Below, piece by piece: positions 1-7,633 of a stretch of DNA of 64,000 nt (its first letter is position 1; the number at the start of each line of letters is the position of its first letter). The translations under genes were made by a program, and so were the position numbers. The notes below the pieces were generated by a model. The model saw only the letters and a list, made by a program, of their open reading frames with translations. It had not been told where the DNA came from and made no database searches. This DNA is from Gemmatimonadota bacterium (GTDB taxonomy: Bacteria; Gemmatimonadota; Gemmatimonadetes; Gemmatimonadales; GWC2-71-9), in the NCBI GenBank assembly GCA_003220795.1, contig QHTK01000042.1, forward strand, positions 62,001 to 126,000, written 5' to 3'.

Positions 1-405
1 CCGCGCGAGGGCCGAGAGGACAGCGTGTTCGCGCTCGTCGGCTGGGTGCGGCGCGTGAGGCTGCAGGAGTCCGACGGGGACTGGCACGTCGAGCTGACCG
101 CGGCCCCTGCCACCCCGGTCGATTCCTGCATCATCGTGGAGATTCCGGCGGAGCGCTACGGTGCGATCTACCGCGGGGCCCGCGCGGCGCTCGCGAGCCT
201 GGTCGACACCACGCGGCTCGGGCCCCGGGGCGATCTCCGTCCGCCGGTGCGAGTCCGGTTCACCGGTGCCGCCTTCTTCGACGGGTTTCATCAACGGGCG
301 GCGCCCGGCGGAACTCTGCACGCCGACCAGCACGGCCGTTGCAACTCCTCGTTGCGCGCGCTGTGGGAACTGCACCCGGTCTACGGGGTCACCGCGCCGG
401 GCTAG
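1..405 (+). CDS. Hypothetical protein, 5' end cut by the window
   Basis: The frame is open to the left edge, so the true start may lie outside the window; a GTG at 25 is the first start codon inside it. The visible part (about 134 codons) has a 'DGDWHVEL' stretch near the start, then 'IIVEIP', and ends with 'FFDGFHQ' and 'WELHPVYGV'. From memory this order (DGD-H-EL, VEIP, FFD, ELHPV) recurs in small uncharacterised bacterial proteins of an OB-fold-like or nuclease-like appearance. I cannot name a function. No signal peptide can be judged because the N-terminus is missing. Confidence 0.6.
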   Translation, partial: PREGREDSVFALVGWVRRVRLQESDGDWHVELTAAPATPVDSCIIVEIPAERYGAIYRGARAALASLVDTTRLGPRGDLRPPVRVRFTGAAFFDGFHQRAAPGGTLHADQHGRCNSSLRALWELHPVYGVTAPG

Positions 406-443
406 CCGTTTCTTTAGGAGGTGGTTACTCTCTCGACGGCCAG

Positions 444-692
444 ATGTCACCCGTCACGCGCTACATCATCCAGGTGGACCGACCGGGCGAGCCGGTCGAC
501 ATGGCGGCGATCCGCACGCTGCTCGACGCGGCCGGGGTCGCGGTGGACCCGGACTACGGCCCGGTCCCGATCAATCCCAAGCTCGGTCGCTACGTGGTGC
601 GCGGCGTAGCGTCGCCCGACGCGCGCGAGCGGGCCGAGCGGATTCCCGGCGTCCGTTTCTTCGCCGACGCTATGCAGGAGCCCGCTTCTTGA
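444..692 (+). CDS. Small protein resembling a subtilase propeptide (I9-like inhibitor/chaperone), putative
   Basis: An 82-residue protein starting at ATG 444; an AGGAG at 416-420 is rather far upstream, and no closer site is seen. It begins 'RYIIQVDRPGE', has 'RYVVRGVAS' in the middle and 'IPGVRFFAD' near the end. The subtilase encoded opposite has a matching segment in its own N-terminal region ('TYAVRADA' then 'VVGVFADP'), so the small protein looks like a detached copy of an I9-type propeptide. The gene converges on the subtilase and their 3' ends overlap by 23 bases (670-692). I infer an inhibitor or folding-helper role for the neighbouring protease. It could equally be an unrelated alpha/beta domain. 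Confidence 0.55.
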   Translation: MSPVTRYIIQVDRPGEPVDMAAIRTLLDAAGVAVDPDYGPVPINPKLGRYVVRGVASPDARERAERIPGVRFFADAMQEPAS

Positions 693-1989
693 GCGGCTTG
701 ACCCCGAGCGCCTGCAGCGCCGCGGCCGCATCGATCACGCCGTAACCCAAGTCGTAGTCCCAGCCATTGCCCCCGATGTCCCGCGCGGTTCGCTGCAACA
801 GGCCCTTGAGCTGCGCCGGCGCCAGGCGGTCGCTGGCGAAGCCCTGGCGCAGCGCCGCCGCCACTCCGGCCGCGACCGGACTCGCGGCCGACGTCCCCCC
901 GTCTGCGGGGTAGACGCCCGACCCCTTGAAGTGACTGAAGCCCGCGAGGTCCGGCTTGCGAGAGTAGAGCGCGCCGGGTCCTTGCGACGAATAACCCAGG
1001 CGCCGATCCGTGACGGTAACCGCGGCCACGCTCACGACGTCGGGATGGGAATTCGCGCCGTGGATCGAGGCTCCCGGGCCCGTGTCGCCGGCGCCGCACC
1101 GCCCATCGGGGCAGTCGGCGCCGCAGTTCCCCGCCGCGAAGAACACATCCGCGCCGGCCGCGACGAGAGCGGCAGTGATCTGATTGAACGGATGGTCGGG
1201 ATTGGCGGAGTAGTTCTCCGGCGAGCCGACCGGGGCATCGCTCGCGCGGTCGAACAACCCCCAGCTGTTGTTGACCACCCATCGCCCCGGGGAGCCGTTC
1301 ACCCGCTCGACCAGATCCGCGAACGCGGCGATGGCATCCGAGAGAAACGCGGCCCAGGTTCCCGCCCGGGATCTGAGGAGCGCGTAGTCGAGGATCTGCG
1401 CATCGGGCGCCGCGATGCGCACGTCGTACGCCACCATAGTGCCGTGGGTCGGCGCGGTCGAGCCGGGCACGTACCCCAGGGTGGGCGCCCAGCCGCCGGT
1501 GACCGGAATGCGCGAGCCGTCGATCCCCGTGTCGACGACGGCGACGTGGACGCCTTCGCCGGTCAGCCCGGCCCTCGAGAGCGCGGGGACGCCGAGCGCT
1601 CGGGCAACGTCGTCGGTGGCACCGACCGCGGCCTCGCCACAGTAGGCGGACGGGAATGGGGACACGACAGGGTCGGCGAACACACCGACGACCTCGGACC
1701 GGCGGTCGCGCCGCAGCCGCTCGATGGCGTCCGCGTCGTCCGCGTCCGCCCGCACGGCGTACGTGACCGCCGGCCCGACGGCGGCGTAGTTGAAGCCGCT
1801 CGCGCTGGGCGGATCGTCCCCGCCACCGATACGGCGCCACACCTCGACCGGATGGTAGGCCTCGTCGAACCGCACGCCTGCGACCTTGACCCTGTCATCG
1901 AGCAGCGGCCCGGCCGGGCCGAACGAGCGCTTGCGCCATCCCTCTTGCAGGAGCTCATGGCTGCGGATCAACACGATGCAACGCGGCAT
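670..1989 (-). CDS. S8 family serine protease (subtilase)
   Basis: A 439-residue subtilisin-type endopeptidase. The catalytic triad is visible: Asp153 in 'VAVVDTGID', His182 in 'THGTMVA', Ser367 in 'GGTSAASP'; the oxyanion Asn288 is in 'AAGNCG'. Residues 1-125 form a non-catalytic N-terminal region containing a propeptide-like stretch ('VVGVFADP' near 100-107). I see no signal peptide at the ATG, so export is uncertain; the protein may act in the cytoplasm or use another route. A Cys pair ('CGADCPDGRC', about 289-298) could form a disulfide or bind metal. A short leader frame lies just upstream, and a small propeptide-like protein is encoded convergently at its 3' end. Confidence 0.93.
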   Translation of the reverse strand: MPRCIVLIRSHELLQEGWRKRSFGPAGPLLDDRVKVAGVRFDEAYHPVEVWRRIGGGDDPPSASGFNYAAVGPAVTYAVRADADDADAIERLRRDRRSEVVGVFADPVVSPFPSAYCGEAAVGATDDVARALGVPALSRAGLTGEGVHVAVVDTGIDGSRIPVTGGWAPTLGYVPGSTAPTHGTMVAYDVRIAAPDAQILDYALLRSRAGTWAAFLSDAIAAFADLVERVNGSPGRWVVNNSWGLFDRASDAPVGSPENYSANPDHPFNQITAALVAAGADVFFAAGNCGADCPDGRCGAGDTGPGASIHGANSHPDVVSVAAVTVTDRRLGYSSQGPGALYSRKPDLAGFSHFKGSGVYPADGGTSAASPVAAGVAAALRQGFASDRLAPAQLKGLLQRTARDIGGNGWDYDLGYGVIDAAAALQALGVKPLKKRAPA

Positions 1990-1998
1990 GGGCGTCTC

Positions 1999-2058
1999 TC
2001 AGCCCCCTGGCGGACTGATCGGTGCTACGGGCGGGAGCGCGCGAACTCGACGGCTCAT
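1999..2058 (-). CDS. Possible 19-residue leader peptide upstream of the subtilase
   Basis: An ATG at 2058 is preceded by a near-perfect ribosome binding site, GAGGAGG (2063-2069), spaced four bases from the start, far better than the site in front of the subtilase itself. The frame runs 19 codons (starts 'MSRRVRAL', proline-rich end) and stops at 1999, nine bases before the subtilase ATG. It could couple translation or act as a regulatory leader. No homologue is recognised, and chance cannot be excluded. Confidence 0.4.
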   Translation of the reverse strand: MSRRVRALPPVAPISPPGG

Positions 2059-2092
2059 AAGGCCTCCTCAAGTCGAAGTCCGGGCGCACGTC

Positions 2093-2153
2093 CTTATACC
2101 CCTGGGCGCGTTCCGGGTGCGATCCCGCCGCTGTCCGAGGCGCGGGGTATAAG
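2093..2153. promoter_or_regulatory. Divergent promoter region with inverted TATAAG boxes
   Basis: CTTATACCCC (2093-2102) and GGGGTATAAG (2144-2153) form a perfect 10-base inverted repeat between the divergent subtilase leader and the AMIN-like lipoprotein gene. Read outward, each arm supplies a TATAAG that fits a -10 hexamer. On the plus strand it ends eight bases before ATG 2162, so transcription may begin at the start codon. On the minus strand it lies about 35 bases before the leader-peptide ATG. No convincing -35 is seen. The repeat could also be a regulator site. Confidence 0.5.
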
Positions 2154-2161
2154 CACGACCG

Positions 2162-2743
2162 ATGCCACGGCGCACCGTCTCGATCGTCATCGCCTTCGCC
2201 CCGCTCGTCATCACCGCGTGTGGGCGTCGCGAGCCCCGTGAGAGCGTCCCAGACTCCGCTGCGGCGGTACGCGCCTCCGTCCCGCACGACACGACCTTCG
2301 CGGGCACGACGGCGCCGGTGCAGCGGGCTTCCCCCCGGCCCGGCGCGCCGCCCCGAATCCTCCGCTCTGTGGAGGTGGCCTCGGGCCCAGGGTACGACCG
2401 CGTCGTGTTCGAGTTCGCGGGAGACAGCGTTCCCGGCTACCACGTCGAGTACACGACCACGCTCGTGCGACGCTGCGGATCCGGTGATCCAGTCTCGGTC
2501 GCGGGTGCGGGCACGCTCGTCGTGCGCCTCGAGCCCGCGCAGGCGCACGATGAGCGCGGCATGCCCACGCTCGTCGAGCGGGAGCGTGCCCTCGGCCTGC
2601 CGGCGGTCCGGGAAATGAAGCTGGTGTGCGACTTCGAGGGACAGGTCGAGTGGCTGCTGGGCGTCGCGGCGGCCGGCCCCTACCGCGTGCTCGACTCGAC
2701 GGGACCAGCGCGCCTCCTGGTCGACGTGAGGCACGGGCGGTGA
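2162..2743 (+). CDS. AMIN-like domain lipoprotein
   Basis: A 193-residue protein with a lipoprotein signal: hydrophobic stretch then 'VITAC', with Cys20 the expected lipidation site. After a Ser/Pro-rich linker, residues from about 65 to 193 show the AMIN-like pattern 'GYDRVVFEF...PGYHVEY' and end in 'LLVDVRH'. AMIN-type domains bind peptidoglycan or help place envelope machines; here the domain is the whole mature protein. The stop codon overlaps the start of the next gene (GTGA at 2740), an amidase-containing lipoprotein, which supports a shared role at the cell wall. There is no ribosome binding site; the TATAAG eight bases upstream suggests a leaderless mRNA. Confidence 0.82.
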   Translation: MPRRTVSIVIAFAPLVITACGRREPRESVPDSAAAVRASVPHDTTFAGTTAPVQRASPRPGAPPRILRSVEVASGPGYDRVVFEFAGDSVPGYHVEYTTTLVRRCGSGDPVSVAGAGTLVVRLEPAQAHDERGMPTLVERERALGLPAVREMKLVCDFEGQVEWLLGVAAAGPYRVLDSTGPARLLVDVRHGR

Positions 2744-4323
2744 CTGGCGTGCAGAGTGGGAACCGGCGCGTCATCTCCTCAGTTTGGACAGCGACCCTCC
2801 TCCTCGTCGCCGCCTGCCGCGAAGCGCCGGTCGAGCCCTGTCCCTCGCCGCGCGTATCGGGGATCGTGGCCGAGCAGGCCGCGCCCGTCGCGCGGCCGTC
2901 GCCGTTCGACTCGGCGTTCGCCGCGGCGGGGGCCGAGTTTCACGTGCCGCCCGCCCTGCTCAAAGCGATCGGCTGGGTAGAGACGCGTTGGCACATGGTC
3001 GATGGGGCGGAGGAGTTCCCCGGACGAGCGCCCGCGTTCGGCGTGATGGGCTTGCGGGGGACGGCGCTGGAGCGGGGCGCAGTGCACGCAGGCGTGACGC
3101 TGGACGTGGCCCGGCGCGATCCCGTGGCTAACATCCGCGCCGCGGCGGCGGTGCTCGACGCACTCGCCGGCGACGCCGCGATCGATCGGTCGCGCCCTGA
3201 GGAATGGTTCAAGCTGATCGCCCCCTACTCGGGGATCGAGCTCTCCGACGGCCAAGCAGCGTACCGGCGCGAGGTCGACCGCGCGCTCGGCGCCGCGTCG
3301 CCCGATCTCGCCAGTAGTGCGGCACCGGCGCCCACCGCTTGCCAGCCGCCCCCCGGGTCGGGCGGCGCGCCCGACTATGCCGCCGGGGTCTGGCGCCCGT
3401 CGCCCAACTTCAACGCGCGGCCGACCGACTCGACCGGCCGGACGCACGTCCTGATCATCCACACCTGCGAGAGCAACTATGTGAGCTGCTGGAGCTGGCT
3501 CGTGAACCCCGCTTCACAGGCGAGCGCGCACTACGTGGTGAGCGAGGACGGCAACGAGATCTCGCAGCTCGTGCATGAGCGCGACCGGGCATGGCACATC
3601 GCGGCGACGTACGACTGTACACTCAACCGTGGACACGACTGCTGGCTCAACGGCGTGCAGAGCAACGATTTCACCGTGGGGATCGAGCATGCGGGGTTCG
3701 CATCACAAGACTCCTTCCCGGCCTCTCAGCTCGAGGCGTCCGCGGCGCTGGCGTGCGACGTGACCCGCGACCGCGGGATCCCGCGCGACTGGCAGCACAT
3801 CGTGGGGCACGGGCAGCTCCAACCCGCGAACCGCACCGACCCGGGGCCGCACTGGCCGTGGATCCCGTATCTCCATCGGGTGCAAGCGTTGTGCGGAGAA
3901 ATCGTGGTGGACGACTCGGCAGCGTTCAACGATCCGGCGGTCGCGGCGGCGGCAGTGCCGGCCGCGTGGACCGCGTCGGATTCGACGCCCGGCTACTACG
4001 GCGGGGGGTACCGCTGGGCGGCGATGCGACCCGACGCGACCGACGGCGCGGCCTTCTCGTTCCGGCTCGCCGCGTCCGGCTCCCGCACGCTCGACGCGCG
4101 CTGGACGAGCGGCACGAACCGCTCATCGCAAGCCGCGTACGCCGTGATCACCGCGGCGGGCGACACCTTGGCCGTGGTTCGCGTCGACCAGACTACGGGC
4201 GGCGGTCTCTGGCGAGCGCTGGGCACGTGGACGTTCCCAGCCGGCTGGACCCGCGTGGTATTGCCGCGCCGCGGCGCCGCCGGAGCCGTCATCGTCGCAG
4301 ACGCGGTGCGGGTGCGGGAGTAG
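2740..4323 (+). CDS. Lipoprotein with transglycosylase-like, N-acetylmuramoyl-L-alanine amidase and golvesin-like domains
   Basis: Start taken at GTG 2740, which overlaps the previous stop (GTGA); GTG 2749 is an alternative. The 527-residue product has a lipobox 'LVAAC' (Cys26). Residues about 60-200 look like an SLT/lysozyme-like domain ('LLKAIGWVETRWH', 'APAFGVMGL'). Residues about 225-385 form an amidase_2 domain with likely zinc ligands His241 ('IIHTCES'), His357 ('VGHGQL') and Asp367 ('RTDPGPHW'), cutting the bond between MurNAc and L-Ala. The C-terminal 130 residues ('STPGYYGGGYRW', 'AVIVADAVRV') match the golvesin C-terminal-like fold. It probably remodels or degrades peptidoglycan outside the inner membrane, with the AMIN-like lipoprotein as partner. 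Confidence 0.87.
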   Translation: MTGVQSGNRRVISSVWTATLLLVAACREAPVEPCPSPRVSGIVAEQAAPVARPSPFDSAFAAAGAEFHVPPALLKAIGWVETRWHMVDGAEEFPGRAPAFGVMGLRGTALERGAVHAGVTLDVARRDPVANIRAAAAVLDALAGDAAIDRSRPEEWFKLIAPYSGIELSDGQAAYRREVDRALGAASPDLASSAAPAPTACQPPPGSGGAPDYAAGVWRPSPNFNARPTDSTGRTHVLIIHTCESNYVSCWSWLVNPASQASAHYVVSEDGNEISQLVHERDRAWHIAATYDCTLNRGHDCWLNGVQSNDFTVGIEHAGFASQDSFPASQLEASAALACDVTRDRGIPRDWQHIVGHGQLQPANRTDPGPHWPWIPYLHRVQALCGEIVVDDSAAFNDPAVAAAAVPAAWTASDSTPGYYGGGYRWAAMRPDATDGAAFSFRLAASGSRTLDARWTSGTNRSSQAAYAVITAAGDTLAVVRVDQTTGGGLWRALGTWTFPAGWTRVVLPRRGAAGAVIVADAVRVRE

Positions 4324-4344
4324 GCACGCGTCGACCGCAGCGGC

Positions 4345-4373
4345 TTGACCGGCCCCTCGCCGCGACCTAGTGT
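4345..4373 (+). promoter_or_regulatory. Promoter of the antiporter gene
   Basis: TTGACC (4345-4350), a 17-base spacer, then TAGTGT (4368-4373). The hexamer ends eight bases before ATG 4382, which places the expected transcription start at the start codon. It also overlaps the in-frame GTG at 4370, arguing against that codon as the start. Confidence 0.55.
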
Positions 4374-4381
4374 CCGGCCCC

Positions 4382-5722
4382 ATGCTCGGCGCCCAACTCC
4401 CGCTCGCGAGCGCCCTGCCGTTCGTGGCGCTGCTCGCCGCGATCGCGCTCCTGCCGCTCGTCGCCCCGCGCTGGTGGCACCCGAACCACAACAAGACTAT
4501 CCTCGCGGTAGCCGTTTCGCTCCCGGTCCTGTGGCACCTCGGGATCGCGCTCGGAGACCCCGGCCGGGCGGTGTTGGCAGAGAAGCTCCATGAGTATGTC
4601 GGGTTCATCGTGGTCATCGGCGCCCTGTTCGTGATCAGCGGCGGTATCCACGTGCAGGGGTCGCTCTCGGGCACGCCGCTCGTGAACACCGGGATGCTCG
4701 GGCTCGGCGCCGTGCTCGCGAACCTCCTGGGAACGACGGGCGCTTCGGTCCTCTTGATCCGGCCGGTGCTGCGCGCCAACAAGAGCCGGCGACGGACCGT
4801 GCACATCGTCGTCTTCTTCATCTTCCTCGTGGCGAACTGCGGCGGGCTGCTCACACCCATAGGCGACCCACCCCTGCTGCTCGGCTTCCTGAAGGGCGTG
4901 CCGTTCGAGTGGACGCTGCGGTTGTGGCCGCAGTGGCTCACGGCGACGGGCGCGCTGCTCGTCACCTTCAACGTGTGGGATCAGTGGGCCTTGAGCCGCG
5001 AGGAGCGGGAGCGGCCGGGCTCGCGGCTCGAGCGGGTCATGGTGCACGAGCCGCTGCGGGTGAACGGCGCCGGCTCCGTGGCCGCACTGGGCGGTGTGGT
5101 GCTCACGATCATCGCCGCGGGCCGGGCCGCGTTGGCCGGCCGGCCCTGGGCCGCGGGCAGGCAGGAGGCGATCATCGTGGTGCTCGCGCTCATCGCCTAC
5201 GGCGCGGCGTCGAGCGAGCACCGCGAGCGTAACGCGTTCACGTTCGGGCCGATCGTCGAGGTGGCGGTCCTGTTCGCGGCGATCTTCGTGACGATGGCGC
5301 CCGTGCTCGAGATCTTGAACAGCTGGAGCCACGGGACCCGCACCGTGCTGGGCATGCGGTTCGGGGTGTCCCACGCCTGGGAGTTCTTCTGGACGACGGG
5401 GGCGCTGTCGAGCGTGCTCGACAACGCCCCCACCTATCTCGCCTTCGCCGCCGCCGCAGCCGGCCTCGCAGGCATCCCACCGCACGGACCGTTCATCGGC
5501 GCGCTCGCGCACGATCCCGAGCCCGCGCGTCTTCTCGCCGCCATCGCCACGGGGGCCGTGTTCATGGGCGCGAACACGTACATCGGTAACGCGCCCAATT
5601 TCATGGTCAAGGCCATCGCCGAGGAGAACGGCGTCACGATGCCCTCATTCTTCGGCTACATGGCGTACAGCTGCGGGATCCTGCTGCCGCTGTTCGCGGC
5701 GATCACGTTGCTGTTCTTCTGA
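4382..5722 (+). CDS. Sodium:proton antiporter-like / citrate-transporter-superfamily membrane protein
   Basis: A 446-residue polytopic membrane protein of the ion-transporter (IT) superfamily, CitMHS_2/NhaD-like type. About 10-12 hydrophobic helices are spread along it. Typical features are 'LLGTTGASVLLIRP' in the first half, 'NCGGLLTPIGDPPLLLGF' after it, and the repeated counterpart 'SVLDNAPTYLAF' plus 'GANTYIGNAPNFMVK' in the second half. The two Asn/Gly/Pro-rich re-entrant segments are expected to form the substrate site. I chose ATG 4382 because of the promoter overlapping the alternative GTG 4370. It is transcribed alone and converges on the RCC1 gene with an 18-base gap. Substrate (Na+/H+ or organic acid) cannot be read from sequence. 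Confidence 0.85.
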   Translation: MLGAQLPLASALPFVALLAAIALLPLVAPRWWHPNHNKTILAVAVSLPVLWHLGIALGDPGRAVLAEKLHEYVGFIVVIGALFVISGGIHVQGSLSGTPLVNTGMLGLGAVLANLLGTTGASVLLIRPVLRANKSRRRTVHIVVFFIFLVANCGGLLTPIGDPPLLLGFLKGVPFEWTLRLWPQWLTATGALLVTFNVWDQWALSREERERPGSRLERVMVHEPLRVNGAGSVAALGGVVLTIIAAGRAALAGRPWAAGRQEAIIVVLALIAYGAASSEHRERNAFTFGPIVEVAVLFAAIFVTMAPVLEILNSWSHGTRTVLGMRFGVSHAWEFFWTTGALSSVLDNAPTYLAFAAAAAGLAGIPPHGPFIGALAHDPEPARLLAAIATGAVFMGANTYIGNAPNFMVKAIAEENGVTMPSFFGYMAYSCGILLPLFAAITLLFF

Positions 5723-5740
5723 TGCGCGATGCCTGCGGAG

Positions 5741-7573
5741 CTACCGAAGCACGCGGGTCGGCACGAGCCGCGGCACCGTCGTCCCGTCCCCGAGCTCGCC
5801 GTGATCATTGGCTCCCCAGCAGTACACGCTCGCGCTCGCACCCGCCGCAACGGCGCAGGAGTGGTTCAAACCTGCCGCGGCGACGCTCAGGCTGAGGGAG
5901 CCAGCGGTCACCGCCGGCGCCAGCTTGGCCAGCGTCGTGTTATCACCGATCTGACCGCTGCCGTTGGCACCCCAGCAGTATCCGATGCCGGAGGTCGAAA
6001 CGCCGCAGGTGTGGTCCCCGCCGCCGCTCACGACGGCGAACACGACCCCGCCCTGCACGGCGGTGGGCACCAGCTTGTCAACTGTCGTGTTATCGCCCAG
6101 CTGAGCGTTCCCGTTGCCGCCCCAGCAGTACGCCGCGCCGGCCGACGTTACAGCGCAGGTGTGCGCGTACCCTGCCTCCACGGTCGCGAAGGTCACCGCA
6201 GCCGGGGCACCTGCCTGGACCGGCGTAGGCTTGTCGACAGTCGTGTTATCGCCCAGCTGACCGAAGGCGTTGTAACCCCAACAATACACGGCGCCACTCG
6301 TAGCGAGGCCGCAGCTGTGGTCGAGTCCCGTGGCGAGGGCCGCAAATGTCACGCCCCCAGGGGCCTGGACCAGCACGGGGCTGAGCTGATCAACGCCGCT
6401 ATGGTCGCCGAGCTCGCCGGCAAAGTTCGATCCCCAGCAGTACACGCTGCCTCCGGCGGCCGCGAGGCCGCAGCTGAAGCCGGCCCCCGTACCCACGGAG
6501 GTGAACGTGACCCCGGCCGGCGCCGCCACCCGAACGGGCAAGGTTCGGTCGACGGCCGTGCCGTCGCCCAGCCGCCCGAACTCGTTCCGGCCCCAACAAT
6601 AGGCGTCGCCCGTCGACGCGACCGCGCAGGTGTGCTGCCCGCCGGCGCTGACGGCCTGGAACGTGACGCCCGCGGGGGCTTGCACCAGCGCCGGGACAGC
6701 GCGATTGGTGCGGGTCCCGTCGCCGAGCTGACCGTTACCGTTGAATCCCCAGCAGTAGATCGTGCCGTCGGTCGTCACCGCGCAGGTATGCGACCCCCGA
6801 CCGGCGCCGCCAGCGGCGACCGTGGTAAAGCTCAGCGGGGCGATGATGTCGAACGCGGTGCTGGTTGCGTCGAAGAGGCCGTCGGCGGACACAGCGAGTG
6901 TGTAGCCCGTCCCGGGCTTGTCGATGCTCAAGTCCGAGAACGTCGCCACCCCGTTCGCTGCGCTTGCCGCGGTGGTCCCGGAGAGCATTCCACCACCCGG
7001 GTTGTTTCGAATCGCCGCAGTGACGCTGTGCGTGGCCGCTGTCACGGTGTTGCCGAACGCGTCCTGGACCGCGACCTGGACGGCCGGGCTGATAGCCCCT
7101 CCTGACAGGGTGGCGCGCGGCTGGATCACGAAGGCCAGCTGCGACGCCGCGCCGGCGGTGATGGCGAACGGGGCGCTCGTTGCCCTGGTCAGGCCGCTGG
7201 CGGAGGCCACAAGCCTGTAGCCGGTCCCGGCTCTGGTGATGCTCAGGTTCGCGAAGGTCGCCACCCCGTTCACCGCGTTCACCGTTGCGGTGCCCAAGAG
7301 CGTCGCGCCCAACGAATTCGAATCGATCACCACCGTGACGGCATTCGTCGCCGTGGTGACGGTGATCCCCGCGGAGCTCACGATGACTACCTGCATCCCG
7401 GGGGCGATCGCCGCGCCGGCCGTCGCATTGCTGGGCTGGACCGTGATGCCAAGCCTCGTCGCCACCGGTAGCGTCGGGCCCGACCCGCTCTCCCCGCATG
7501 CCGCTACCGCCAGAACCATGGCCGGCGCGCAACGGCGCCACACCCGTGGTCCCACCCGCACTGTATGGACCAC
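5741..7573 (-). CDS. RCC1-repeat lipoprotein with two Ig-like domains
   Basis: GTG start at 7573 with a strong AAGGAGG (7578-7584) four bases upstream. The 610-residue product has a lipobox ending at Cys26 ('LAVAAC'). Residues about 35-125 and 130-230 are two similar Ig-like domains, each with 'GVATF' and 'LSI...GTGY' signatures. From about 240 to the end are seven RCC1-type repeats, each with a 'YCWG.N..G.LGD.T' core; they should close into a seven-bladed propeller. Each blade carries two Cys ('HTCAV' and 'YCWG'), probably forming disulfides outside the cytoplasm. Such proteins are common in Gemmatimonadota and of unknown function; a surface binding role is likely. Confidence 0.9.
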   Translation of the reverse strand: MVHTVRVGPRVWRRCAPAMVLAVAACGESGSGPTLPVATRLGITVQPSNATAGAAIAPGMQVVIVSSAGITVTTATNAVTVVIDSNSLGATLLGTATVNAVNGVATFANLSITRAGTGYRLVASASGLTRATSAPFAITAGAASQLAFVIQPRATLSGGAISPAVQVAVQDAFGNTVTAATHSVTAAIRNNPGGGMLSGTTAASAANGVATFSDLSIDKPGTGYTLAVSADGLFDATSTAFDIIAPLSFTTVAAGGAGRGSHTCAVTTDGTIYCWGFNGNGQLGDGTRTNRAVPALVQAPAGVTFQAVSAGGQHTCAVASTGDAYCWGRNEFGRLGDGTAVDRTLPVRVAAPAGVTFTSVGTGAGFSCGLAAAGGSVYCWGSNFAGELGDHSGVDQLSPVLVQAPGGVTFAALATGLDHSCGLATSGAVYCWGYNAFGQLGDNTTVDKPTPVQAGAPAAVTFATVEAGYAHTCAVTSAGAAYCWGGNGNAQLGDNTTVDKLVPTAVQGGVVFAVVSGGGDHTCGVSTSGIGYCWGANGSGQIGDNTTLAKLAPAVTAGSLSLSVAAAGLNHSCAVAAGASASVYCWGANDHGELGDGTTVPRLVPTRVLR

Positions 7574-7633
7574 TTGGCCTCCTTGAATGCTGTAATCTGC
7601 TCCACAAGCGGAGACTTGGTAAGTAGGTGTCGA

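Noticed and set aside
5729-7105. Plus-strand frame of 458 codons
   Set aside because: Exact antisense of the RCC1 repeats; its apparent repeats are reflections of that gene.
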